Source: Hartmannibacter diazotrophicus
Lineage (GTDB): Bacteria > Pseudomonadota > Alphaproteobacteria > Rhizobiales > Pleomorphomonadaceae
DNA: 64,000 nt
Assembly (NCBI RefSeq): GCF_900231165.1
Contig: NZ_LT960614.1
Span: 2,416,550 to 2,480,549, forward strand
Reading direction: 5' to 3'
A model generated the notes under the pieces. That model did no database searches, was not told the origin of the DNA, and saw only the letters and a program-made list of their open reading frames with translations. This document shows, one piece after another, positions 53,538 to 62,054 of this stretch (its first letter is position 1; every line of letters starts with the position of its first letter). The position numbers and the translations under genes are program-made.

Positions 53538-54112
53538 GGCGAAATTCCGTGATGATTGCGGCTTGTCGTCAGGTCAAGACATCCGGGAAGCGTGATGGAG
53601 GATGGGCTGATCTGCAAATGACGATGAAGTCTAACGCTGGTCCATGCTTCTGGCAAAACGACTTGGGCCGGCGGTCAAGCCCCCGGACCTGCATCCCCGC
53701 GGCCGGAACTGGCCCGGAGCGGGCAAGGCCACCGACCTGCAAGAACTCGGTGCCGGCCCGGTAGCTTCACGGCTCGGCACGACCCGCCGGGGCCGGATCA
53801 TGCGTTCATTTCCGGTGACTGACAAGCCGGGAGGACCGGCACCCGTCCGTGATGAATAACAAGAGCTTCGGCAACAGGTCTCCGAATTTCGCGTATCATG
53901 ACACTGCCTTCACAAATATTTCCGGATCGACGCGGCGTTTTCCGGTCCTGAGCCGTCTTTCCAGATCGGTGGAACGGGTATTTAACTCATTTCGTGCCCG
54001 AATATTGACAGCGAGACTGTTCCAATGGAGCCTGCCTTGCACTGAATCAAAAGAATATATTTCGAATCGAAATCGGTCTCCGGCGATTTCTTCACAGGGT
54101 GCTCAATTCCCG
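53538..54112. promoter_or_regulatory. 575-base divergent gap between vgrG and tssA
   Basis: No gene is supported. Bases 53,540-53,840 are GC-rich; 53,850-54,110 are distinctly AT-rich for this genome. The tssA frame is open across the latter part but the encoded stretch is low-quality and lacks a ribosome site. Both T6SS transcription units must be promoted from here. Confidence 0.5.
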
Positions 54113-55426
54113 ATGCGCTACGCGACCATCACAGAGCCGATTTCGGCAGGCGCGCCTTGTGGCCCGGATCTCGCCGCGCAAGGCGATCCGGAGTTCAGCC
54201 AGTTCCTCGCGCTTCTGACCGCCACGCTCGATGTCAGGTCATTCTTCGACATCGATCGCAAGGCGATCGATGTGCGCGGTCACGTGGCAAAGATCGGCGA
54301 ATTTCTGCAGGAAACGAAGGATCTTCGGCTCCTCAGCCTCGAAGCTCGCATCCAGGCCGTCGCCGGAAACCTCAAGGCCTTTTCGGAGAGCATCCAGGCC
54401 ATCGACATGCTCCTGAAGGAGCATTGGGAGAGCGTGCACCCGAGTTCGCCGGAGGATGACTTCGCCGAACGCGCCGGCGCCATCGGCATGCTGGAAGACC
54501 CTCGAACGACGGTCATGCCGCTGCAATACGCGGTCCTTTGCCGTGACAATCGCGCCGGACCGATCTACCTGCGCTATGAGCTTTTTGCCTCCGGCGCAGC
54601 CAGGCCCAAGGAGGATGAAAGCGTCCTCGACGCCGGCGCGCTCCAGACGGCGCTTGCCTCGTCGGACAATCGCGACGCGCTGCTTGAATCGAGGGCGACG
54701 GCGCTCGAACTGATCGCCAGCCTGAAATCCATCTACAACATCTTCCTCGCCGCGGCAGGCCCCGCGACGGCGCCCAATTTCGACAAGATCGTCGACGTCC
54801 TGAGCAAGATCGTGCTGCTGATCGAGCAACACCAGACAATCCCGGATCAGCCCGGCGAAATCGTCCCGGAGGGCGCGGAGCCGACGGATGGGGCACCAGC
54901 CGGCGGCGACGAAGCGGCGGCATCCGGCCAGCCGGCCCCTGCATCAGTTTCTGCCGCGCCTCCAGTCGGCGACATCGCGTCGTTGGCCGATGCCAAGTCG
55001 GCGATGAAGGCCGTCGTCGACTACTTTGCAACGAGGGAACCGTCCAATCCGGCGCTGCTCCTCACGCATCAGGCAGCTGATCTGATCGGACGGCCGCTCA
55101 TCGAGGCTCTGACGGCGCTCATGCCGGACGCCATCGAGCAGACAAAGATCCGGCTGGGCGACGGCAGCGAGCTGCAACTCGATATCGCGCGTCTGCGTGA
55201 GTTGACCGAAAAAATTGCCGGAGAAGCATTGCCGGAGACGGCGGACGTGGAACCGCGAATCTACAGCGCCAACTCGCGAGCGGAGGTGCTGGCACTGATG
55301 AAAACCGTCGAGACATATTTTCGCGCGGCCGAGCCGTCGAGCCCGGTGCCGATGCTTCTCGCCAAGGCGCGAGGCTTCACGGGGCAGGAGTTCAAATCAA
55401 TACTGGCAGAATTGCTGCGGGAGTAG
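54113..55426 (+). CDS. tssA: Type VI secretion protein TssA
   Basis: The ATG at 54113 starts the family's ImpA-N domain: 'ISAGAPCGPDLAAQGDPEFS' and 'GHVAKIGEFLQETKDLRLLS'. TssA helps assemble the baseplate and sheath. The 437-residue protein has a Pro/Ala/Gly-rich linker at about residues 244-285 and then two copies of a C-terminal motif: 'VDYFATREPSNPALLLTHQA' and 'ETYFRAAEPSSPVPMLLAKA'. Most TssA I know have one. It opens the plus-strand T6SS unit. Confidence 0.9.
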   Translation: MRYATITEPISAGAPCGPDLAAQGDPEFSQFLALLTATLDVRSFFDIDRKAIDVRGHVAKIGEFLQETKDLRLLSLEARIQAVAGNLKAFSESIQAIDMLLKEHWESVHPSSPEDDFAERAGAIGMLEDPRTTVMPLQYAVLCRDNRAGPIYLRYELFASGAARPKEDESVLDAGALQTALASSDNRDALLESRATALELIASLKSIYNIFLAAAGPATAPNFDKIVDVLSKIVLLIEQHQTIPDQPGEIVPEGAEPTDGAPAGGDEAAASGQPAPASVSAAPPVGDIASLADAKSAMKAVVDYFATREPSNPALLLTHQAADLIGRPLIEALTALMPDAIEQTKIRLGDGSELQLDIARLRELTEKIAGEALPETADVEPRIYSANSRAEVLALMKTVETYFRAAEPSSPVPMLLAKARGFTGQEFKSILAELLRE

Positions 55427-55657
55427 TATAGTCCGGCCAACCATTTAATTCGATGTCTGTTTTGATTTTTTACGACGTCTTTCTTTTAAGTTTCCGAAGC
55501 CGCGCTTCCGGCACTCCAGATTAAGAAAACAGAAACGATCATTCGATGGCCGTTGTCGAATGTCTTGGAGGTGAAGGCAATCTCTCGGAATATGATCCGA
55601 CGAAATCAGGGCGATCCATTCGGCATCGCATCGGCATGACCAGCGGGGAGAAGTAGA

Positions 55658-56179
55658 ATGGCCAAGGGGAGCCAGGAATTCATCAAGCGCAATCGTCCAC
55701 CTCGCGTACAGATTTCCTACAAGGGGCCGGAAGAGGGTGACCGCCAGATCGAACTGCCGTTCATCATGGGCGTTCTTTCCGATCTGTCTGGAAATGCATC
55801 CGAGGTCGAGAAGCCACCGATCGCGGACCGCAAGCTTTCCAACGTCGATATGGACAACATCGACGACTACATGAAGAGCGTTCAGCCCGGCACCACCTTC
55901 AAGGTGGCCAACAAGCTCGGCGGCGATGGCGGCGACAAGCTTTCCGTGAAGCTGAAATTCGAGAAGATGGCCGATCTGGAGCCCGCAGCGGTTGCCCGGC
56001 AGATTCCGTCCCTCGCCAAATTGCTGGCCGCCCGCGAGCAGCTCGCGCATCTCCAGAGATACATGGACGGCAAGGTCCAGGCCGAGCAGAAGCTGCAGGA
56101 ACTCCTGAGCGATAAGGACCTGCTGCGCGCGCTGAGCGACAGGGCGAAGACCGCTGCGCCGGTCGAAGACGGGGAATGA
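55658..56179 (+). CDS. tssB: Type VI sheath small subunit TssB
   Basis: This 173-residue protein pairs with TssC to form the contractile sheath. Signature: 'NRPPRVQISYKG', 'LPFIMGVLSDLSGN', 'LSNVDMDNIDDYMKSVQPG'. The ATG has a GGGGAGAAG site. The 231 bases from tssA are AT-rich at first and may contain a second promoter; no gene is there. Confidence 0.95.
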   Translation: MAKGSQEFIKRNRPPRVQISYKGPEEGDRQIELPFIMGVLSDLSGNASEVEKPPIADRKLSNVDMDNIDDYMKSVQPGTTFKVANKLGGDGGDKLSVKLKFEKMADLEPAAVARQIPSLAKLLAAREQLAHLQRYMDGKVQAEQKLQELLSDKDLLRALSDRAKTAAPVEDGE

Positions 56180-56253
56180 TGGCAAAGAGGCCGGCCCGGT
56201 AATCCGTGGCGGCAGGCCCATGTCGAAGCGACAGAATTGAGAAGAGGGCGAAC

Positions 56254-57741
56254 ATGGCGACGGAAGTGCAAGGGACTGCGGCCACGACCGCAGAGACGAC
56301 CCGAGATCCGGACGAATTCGCGTCGGTGCTGAAAGGCACCTTCAAGCCGCGCAGCGAGCGCCAGGCCACTGAGGTCGAGGCCGCGATCAATACGCTGGTG
56401 GAGCAGGCGCTGCAGGACGATACCCTGGTGAAGGGCGAGGTCGTCGATACGCTCGATGAAATGATCGCGCGGCTGGATAGGATGCTGAGCGAGCAGCTGA
56501 ACGAGGTTATCCACGCGCCCGAATTCCAGAGCCTGGAAAGCGCCTGGCGCGGACTCAATCATCTTGTGATGAATTCGGAGACCGACGCGACGCTGAAAAT
56601 CCGGGTCTTGAATGTCGGCAAGGACGAGCTTCGCCGCGAACTCAGCCGCTACCCCGCGGCCCGCTTCGATCAGAGCCCAGTCTTCAAGAAGATCTACGAG
56701 GAAGAGTTCGGCTCGATGGGCGGCCAGCCCTACGGCTGCCTGATCGGCGACTATTATTTCGATCACTCGCCGCCCGACATTCAGCTTATGCGCGACATGG
56801 GAAAGATCGCGGCAACCGCGCACGCGCCCTTCTTCGCCGCGGCCGCCCCTTCGCTGATGGGCATGGATTCCTGGACGGAACTCATGAACCCCCGCGATGT
56901 CAGCAAGCTCTTCGACACGCCGGAATATGCCGCCTGGAAATCGCTGCGCGATTCCGAGGATGCCCGCTATCTGGCGCTTTGCATGCCGCGCGTGCTGTCG
57001 CGCACCCCTTACGGCGCCAAGACCAATCCGGTCGAAGAATTCGCCTTCGAGGAGGAGACCGACGGCCATACGGGCGAGAAATACGGCTGGATGAACGCCG
57101 CCTATGCCATGGCGACGAACATCAACCGCGCCTACAAGGAGAGCGGCTGGACGGTGCAGATTCGCGGCGTGGAAACGGGCGGCACGGTGGAAAATCTGCC
57201 GACGCACACCTTCCCGACGGACGATGGCGACATCGACCTGAAGTGCCCGACCGAAATCGCAATCACCGATCGGCGCGAGGCCGAACTCTCCAACGCCGGC
57301 CTGTTACCGCTGATCCATCGCAAGAACACGGACCAGGCGACCTTCATTGGCGCCCAGTCCGTCTACAAGCCCAAGACCTACCGGACGGCGGAGGACACGG
57401 CGTCCGACAAGTTGTCCTCGCGCATTCCCTACATGTTCGCGGTCAGCCGTTTCGCCCACTATCTCAAGTGCATGGTGCGCGACAAGGTTGGCAGCACGAA
57501 GGAAGGCCCGGAGCTGGAGATGTGGCTCCAGGACTGGATCAGCGGCTACATCGAGCCGAACCCGGGCATGGTCTCCGAGGCGGCCAAGGCGCGCAGGCCC
57601 CTGGCCGCCGCCAAGGTGACCGTCGTCGAGAACGAGGAGGATCCGGGCTACTATTCCGCGACCTTCAGCCTGCGGCCGCACTATCAGCTGGAAGGAATGG
57701 ATATCAGCCTCAGTCTGGTGTCGCGACTGCCGCAGTCCTGA
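56254..57741 (+). CDS. tssC: Type VI sheath large subunit TssC
   Basis: The ATG at 56254 with a GAGGG site gives 495 residues. Family segments: 'PEFQSLESAWRGLNHLVMNS', 'YGCLIGDYYFDHSPPDIQLM', 'DSEDARYLALCMPRVLSR' and 'RFAHYLKCMVRDKVGSTKEG'. It forms the outer sheath, is threaded apart by ClpV and is encoded with TssB in the usual order. Confidence 0.96.
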   Translation: MATEVQGTAATTAETTRDPDEFASVLKGTFKPRSERQATEVEAAINTLVEQALQDDTLVKGEVVDTLDEMIARLDRMLSEQLNEVIHAPEFQSLESAWRGLNHLVMNSETDATLKIRVLNVGKDELRRELSRYPAARFDQSPVFKKIYEEEFGSMGGQPYGCLIGDYYFDHSPPDIQLMRDMGKIAATAHAPFFAAAAPSLMGMDSWTELMNPRDVSKLFDTPEYAAWKSLRDSEDARYLALCMPRVLSRTPYGAKTNPVEEFAFEEETDGHTGEKYGWMNAAYAMATNINRAYKESGWTVQIRGVETGGTVENLPTHTFPTDDGDIDLKCPTEIAITDRREAELSNAGLLPLIHRKNTDQATFIGAQSVYKPKTYRTAEDTASDKLSSRIPYMFAVSRFAHYLKCMVRDKVGSTKEGPELEMWLQDWISGYIEPNPGMVSEAAKARRPLAAAKVTVVENEEDPGYYSATFSLRPHYQLEGMDISLSLVSRLPQS

Positions 57742-57764
57742 CAACAGACGAAACCGCGAACTGA

Positions 57765-57788
57765 CCCGCCGCCGGAGGAAGCGGCGGG
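57765..57788 (+). terminator. Hairpin between tssC and hcp
   Basis: CCCGCCGC (57765-57772) pairs with GCGGCGGG (57781-57788) around an 8-base loop, with no T run after it. It may stabilise an mRNA end or attenuate transcription into hcp. Confidence 0.45.
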
Positions 57789-57869
57789 CCGGAAAACCGA
57801 GTTGCGCAGCTCGACGCACAATCGGGGCAAACTGTTGAATCCGATCTAGAATTCAGAGGGAGATAGGCA

Positions 57870-58355
57870 ATGGCCGTCGATATTTTCTTGAAGCTTGGCG
57901 ATGTGGATGGCGAGTCGAAAGACGAAAAACATAAGAAATGGATCGACGTGTTGGCCTGGAGCTGGGGGCTGTCGCAGGCAGGCTCGTTCCAGTATGGCGG
58001 CGGCGGCGGCTCCGGAAAGGCCAATTTCCAGGATCTCTCCATTACGAAATATATCGACATGTCCTCGCCGCCGATCATGATGAACGGCGCCAGCGGCAAG
58101 CATTTTCCCGATGCCGAGCTCGTCGTTCGCAAGGCTGGCGGCAAGAAACCGCTGGATTATCTTGTTGTCAAACTGACCGACGTCATCATCACGAGCTACA
58201 GCACAGGTGGCTCGGGTGGAGAGGATCGCCTGACAGAGACGATCTCCCTGGGATTTGCCAAGGTCAAGCTCAAGTACACCGAGCAGACCGAGGCGGGCGG
58301 CGAAGGCGCCAAGCCCGAATTTGCCTGGGACATTCAGGCCAATGTCGCATTGTAG
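57870..58355 (+). CDS. hcp: Type VI tube protein Hcp (TssD)
   Basis: This 161-residue protein stacks as hexamers to form the inner tube. Typical parts: 'MAVDIFLKLGDVDGESKDEK', 'IDVLAWSWGLSQAG', 'VVKLTDVIITSYSTGGSGGE' and 'TETISLGFAKVKLKYTEQ'. A GAGGGAGATAG site precedes the ATG. Both flanking gaps contain hairpins, suggesting separate control of this abundant protein. Confidence 0.95.
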   Translation: MAVDIFLKLGDVDGESKDEKHKKWIDVLAWSWGLSQAGSFQYGGGGGSGKANFQDLSITKYIDMSSPPIMMNGASGKHFPDAELVVRKAGGKKPLDYLVVKLTDVIITSYSTGGSGGEDRLTETISLGFAKVKLKYTEQTEAGGEGAKPEFAWDIQANVAL

Positions 58356-58425
58356 TTCGCGGGGGTGATCGGCATTTTTCGGTGCCGGCGACCGTGACCG
58401 ATGCCGCGATGCCTATCGCCAGCGC

Positions 58426-58512
58426 ACGGCCGGCCGGAGCCGCCGGCCGTCGGCCCGCAGGTGAGACTGTCGTGTTCGCATCATCCTCCTGCCGGGGCGC
58501 ATCGCCCCGGCA
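58426..58512 (+). terminator. Two strong hairpins after hcp
   Basis: The first is a 9-bp GC stem (58426-58434 with 58442-58450). The second is a perfect 10-bp stem (58490-58499 with 58503-58512) with a 3-base loop. Neither has a real T run, so they may protect the hcp mRNA 3' end or reduce readthrough to tssE. Confidence 0.6.
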
Positions 58513-58543
58513 ATAATCGAATCCGAACGTCCCGAGGCTTCCG

Positions 58544-59095
58544 ATGGAAGACAGGCCGGCCTCTTCTGCTCCGCCGTTGATGATGGCGTTTCGCAAGGCC
58601 TTCTCGGCGAGGGATTCCCGCAAGATGGATAGCGCCCGGGAAGGCGGCGAAAAGATCATTCGCGGTCGCTGGTCGCAGGACGCGCGTCGCCCCGACGAAC
58701 GGGAATTGCGCGACGACCTGATGAAGGATCTGGCGGCGCTGATCAACACAGTCAATTTCGACGCGATCTCGCCCCTTGGCGACTTTCCCAACGTCCGCAA
58801 ATCTGTTCTGAACTATGGCGCGCCATCTTTGGCCCGGCTTGGAGAGGATGCGGGTTCTCTGGAAAAGATACGCCAGAGACTGGTCCAGACACTCTCTGCA
58901 TATGAACCGCGGTTGCGCCCGGGGTCGATCACCGTGCGCGAGACGCCGGACATCGACGACCGCAATCAGACCGTCCGCCTGCATGTCGAGGCCGACCTCA
59001 TCAGCACGCCCTACGACATACCGCTTGAGTTTGTCGCCGACATCGATGTCGGGGCAGGCAAGATTCACATCTCCAGTGCGACGGCGGTGCGATGA
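58544..59095 (+). CDS. tssE: Type VI baseplate protein TssE (gp25-like)
   Basis: This 183-residue protein is a lysozyme-like gp25 homologue of the baseplate wedge. After about 50 variable residues come 'LRDDLMKDLAALINTVNFDA', 'VRKSVLNYGAPSLARL' and the family C-terminus 'RLRPGSITVRETPD'. It overlaps tssF by four bases. Confidence 0.93.
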   Translation: MEDRPASSAPPLMMAFRKAFSARDSRKMDSAREGGEKIIRGRWSQDARRPDERELRDDLMKDLAALINTVNFDAISPLGDFPNVRKSVLNYGAPSLARLGEDAGSLEKIRQRLVQTLSAYEPRLRPGSITVRETPDIDDRNQTVRLHVEADLISTPYDIPLEFVADIDVGAGKIHISSATAVR

Positions 59096-61044
59096 ATCGG
59101 GAGTTTCTGGAACTCTACGACCGCGAATTGAAACTCCTCTACGAGCGCGCCGGAGAATTCGCGGAGGAATTTCCAGGCGTCGCGGAACGGCTGGGCGGCC
59201 TTGTCGAAGGCAGCACGGATCCCGCCATCGCCGGTCTTCTGGAAGGCTGCGCCTTCCTCGCCGCGCGGGTCCAGCTCAAGATCAAGAGCGAATTCGGCAC
59301 CTTCGCCGAAGCGCTCCTCGACCGTGTTGTTCCCGATCTCCTGTCGCCTGTCCCGTCAGCGTCCATCATCGAGGCAAAGCCAGCCTTCGAGGATCAGAAT
59401 CTCGCCAAGGGCCCGGTCTTCAAGGCGGGCTCCTACGTCGATGCCACCTATGTCGAACGCTCGCGGCGGATCTCCTGCCGGTTCCGGCTTGCGCACGATC
59501 TCCGGGTCTGGCCGCTGCATCTGGAGCGCGCCCATTACTTCCAGACCGCGACACCGCTCCAGGAACTGAAGCTCGACGCCGACCGCGAGACGGCCGCCGG
59601 ACTGGCCATCACGTTGCGGCGGCGCTCCACGCCTGTGGGGCAGGAGCGCGAGGCGAAGGACGACGCGAAGTTTCCGCTGTCGGGATGCGCCATCGCCGAG
59701 CTGCCCGTCTACCTGCGGGCAAGCACGTCCGATGCCGTGGTCATCCTCGAACAACTGTTCGCGCGATGCCGGGGCATCACGTTCCGCTATCTCGACGGGA
59801 ATGGCGAACCGCATTTCCTGCGCGCTCCGGCGCAAATGCTCCAGCGCATCGGCATGTCCGATGAGGAGCGGCTTTTCCCGTCCAACCATCAATCCTTCTC
59901 CGGCTTTCGGCTGCTGAAGGAATTCTTCGTCATGCCGGAGAAGTTCCTCGGCTTTCGCCTCGTCGGTCTCGACCGGATCTTCAGCCGGATTCCAGCGGCG
60001 TCGGTCGACATTCTGTTCGAGTTCAGCGAAAGCGTCCCGCGCCTTGCCTCGATCGTCAACGAGGACTGTTTCCGACTCTACGCGGTGCCGGTGGTCAACC
60101 TGTTCGAGTTGCAGTGCAGCCGCGTTCCCGTGCGCGATGCCGACCACGAGCTTCACCTCATCCCCGAGCGCAGCCGGCCCATCGACTTCGAGATCCACCG
60201 CGTCCTCGACATTCACGCCCATTACCAGACCGCCGACCGGCGCGTGCCCGTCTACCAGCTCTATTCGGCGCCGCCGACGGCCAATCCCGTCGACGAGGTC
60301 CTCTATTATTCGCTGCGCCGCCTGCCGCGCCGCAGAGGCAGCGGCGAACGGCGGACCGGCATGGTCGCCCGCTATATCGGCACCGAGACGTTCCTGTCCC
60401 TGACCGAGCCGACCGGCCTCAAGTCGTTGGAGAAGATCAAGGAAATCAGCGCCCGGGCGATCTGTTCGAACCGTCATCTGCCGGAATTCCTGCCCACCGG
60501 GGAATCCGGGGCCGATTTCTATCTGGTCGACAACACGACCCTGCCGCTCAATTGCATCGTCAAGCCGACCGCGCCGCGGGAGTCGCTCTCCTATATCGAG
60601 CGGCACCGAAAGACCGACGAACCGTCCGGCGCGGTTCTATGGAAGCTGATCAACGCGCTGAGCTTCAATCACCTCGGACTGGTGGACCGCTCGGCAAAGG
60701 ACGGGGCAGGGGCCTTGCGCGAACTGCTGGCGATCTTCGCCGACCTGTCCGACGCGACTACGGAACGGCAGATGCGCGGCATTGTCAGCATTGCCGCCCG
60801 GCCGGTGACCCGCCTGCTGCGCCAGTCGAGTGGCTTCAACGCCGCCCGCGGCATCGAGGTCACGCTCACTTTCGACGAGAAGGCCTTCGAGGGCAGCGGC
60901 GTCTTCCTGATCGGAATGATCCTCGACCAGTTCTTCCAGGAATATACTTCGATCAACAGCTTTACCCAGACCGTGATCCGCTCCCTGCAACGCGGCGTGA
61001 TCATGCGCTGGGAGCCGCGTAACGGCATGAGAGGCGTCCTGTGA
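59092..61044 (+). CDS. tssF: Type VI baseplate protein TssF
   Basis: This 650-residue baseplate protein forms wedges with TssG. The start 'MNREFLELYDRELKLLYERA' and 'FAEEFPGVAERLGGL' are characteristic, as is 'SFSGFRLLKEFFVMPEKFLG' in the middle and 'GSGVFLIGMILDQFFQEYTS' near the end. The ATG overlaps the tssE stop and its stop overlaps the tssG GTG. Confidence 0.95.
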   Translation: MNREFLELYDRELKLLYERAGEFAEEFPGVAERLGGLVEGSTDPAIAGLLEGCAFLAARVQLKIKSEFGTFAEALLDRVVPDLLSPVPSASIIEAKPAFEDQNLAKGPVFKAGSYVDATYVERSRRISCRFRLAHDLRVWPLHLERAHYFQTATPLQELKLDADRETAAGLAITLRRRSTPVGQEREAKDDAKFPLSGCAIAELPVYLRASTSDAVVILEQLFARCRGITFRYLDGNGEPHFLRAPAQMLQRIGMSDEERLFPSNHQSFSGFRLLKEFFVMPEKFLGFRLVGLDRIFSRIPAASVDILFEFSESVPRLASIVNEDCFRLYAVPVVNLFELQCSRVPVRDADHELHLIPERSRPIDFEIHRVLDIHAHYQTADRRVPVYQLYSAPPTANPVDEVLYYSLRRLPRRRGSGERRTGMVARYIGTETFLSLTEPTGLKSLEKIKEISARAICSNRHLPEFLPTGESGADFYLVDNTTLPLNCIVKPTAPRESLSYIERHRKTDEPSGAVLWKLINALSFNHLGLVDRSAKDGAGALRELLAIFADLSDATTERQMRGIVSIAARPVTRLLRQSSGFNAARGIEVTLTFDEKAFEGSGVFLIGMILDQFFQEYTSINSFTQTVIRSLQRGVIMRWEPRNGMRGVL

Positions 61045-62054
61045 CCCTCGAAAGCGACCTCATCGACAATCCTGCCGGCCACGACCTGTTGGCCGTGCTG
61101 CGGCTGATCGAGCGCAGCTATCCGGGCAAACCCCGCATCGGCGACAACGCGACACTCGCCGAGGAAATCGTCAGCCTCGGCCAGGATCCCTATTTCGAGT
61201 TTGCCAGCTCGAACATCTCCTCCGTGGACTACGACAAGCACGGCAGGCTCCGGCTGATCGTCCGCTTTCTGGGACTGCTCGGACCGCAAGGCGCCATGCC
61301 CCTGTCGATGACGGCGGAGGCTTATTCCTGGTGGCTGCAGAACGACCCGGCCTTTGCCCGGTTCCTGGATATCTTCAACACCCGGTTCCTGCAGCTCTTC
61401 TTCCGTGTCTGGTCCGACGCCCGGCCCTCGGCACAGTATGACCGGCCGACAGACGACCGTTTCAGATCCTTTGTCGGCTCGACGATCGGCATCGGAACAC
61501 CCGCTCTCTCCGATCGCGGCGATCTGCCCGATCTGGCCAAGCTCGAATACGCCGGCCTCACTGGCTCGGCGGTCAAGAGCGCGTCCCGCCTGTCGTCCCT
61601 CATCCAGGGCCTGTTTGACGTCGACGTCGAGATCGAGGAGCGGATCGGGACCTGGCTGATGTTCGAACCGGAGGACCGCCTCAGCCTCGGCCGCAACGGC
61701 GGCCAGCTTGGGGTCAATGCGCTGATCGGCTGCCGCGTCCACAGCATCAACGACAAGTTCCGCATTTCGATCCGGGCAAAGGATCTGGAGCAGTATCTGT
61801 CGTTCCTGCCGTCCGGCGCCAACTATGACGCCTTTGCCGATCTGGTCTTTCACTACATCGGATTTCGGTTCGAATACGAGGTCGAGCTTGCCCTGCGCCA
61901 GACACTGGCGCCGGCCACCGTGCTCGGAAAGAGCGGGCGCCTGGGCTGGACCGCCTGGGTCGCACCGGACAGCAAGGCCGACGAAACGGTCTATCGCCGC
62001 GATGCGCGCTTTCAGCCGCATGCGCGCGCGGAAACGGGGGGAATGCGCGCATGA
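61041..62054 (+). CDS. tssG: Type VI baseplate protein TssG
   Basis: A GTG start overlapping the tssF stop (GTGA) gives 337 residues. Recognisable parts: 'DLLAVLRLIERSYPGKPRIG', 'GLLGPQGAMPLSMTAEAYSW', 'FLDIFNTRFLQLFFRVWSDA' and 'NGGQLGVNALIGCRVHSIND'. It is the partner of TssF. Its stop overlaps the tssH ATG. Confidence 0.94.
   Translation: MTLESDLIDNPAGHDLLAVLRLIERSYPGKPRIGDNATLAEEIVSLGQDPYFEFASSNISSVDYDKHGRLRLIVRFLGLLGPQGAMPLSMTAEAYSWWLQNDPAFARFLDIFNTRFLQLFFRVWSDARPSAQYDRPTDDRFRSFVGSTIGIGTPALSDRGDLPDLAKLEYAGLTGSAVKSASRLSSLIQGLFDVDVEIEERIGTWLMFEPEDRLSLGRNGGQLGVNALIGCRVHSINDKFRISIRAKDLEQYLSFLPSGANYDAFADLVFHYIGFRFEYEVELALRQTLAPATVLGKSGRLGWTAWVAPDSKADETVYRRDARFQPHARAETGGMRA

Noticed and set aside
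53849-54112. N-terminal extension of tssA
   Set aside because: The frame is open, but the sequence is AT-rich, unlike TssA, and the family begins at the ATG at 54113.
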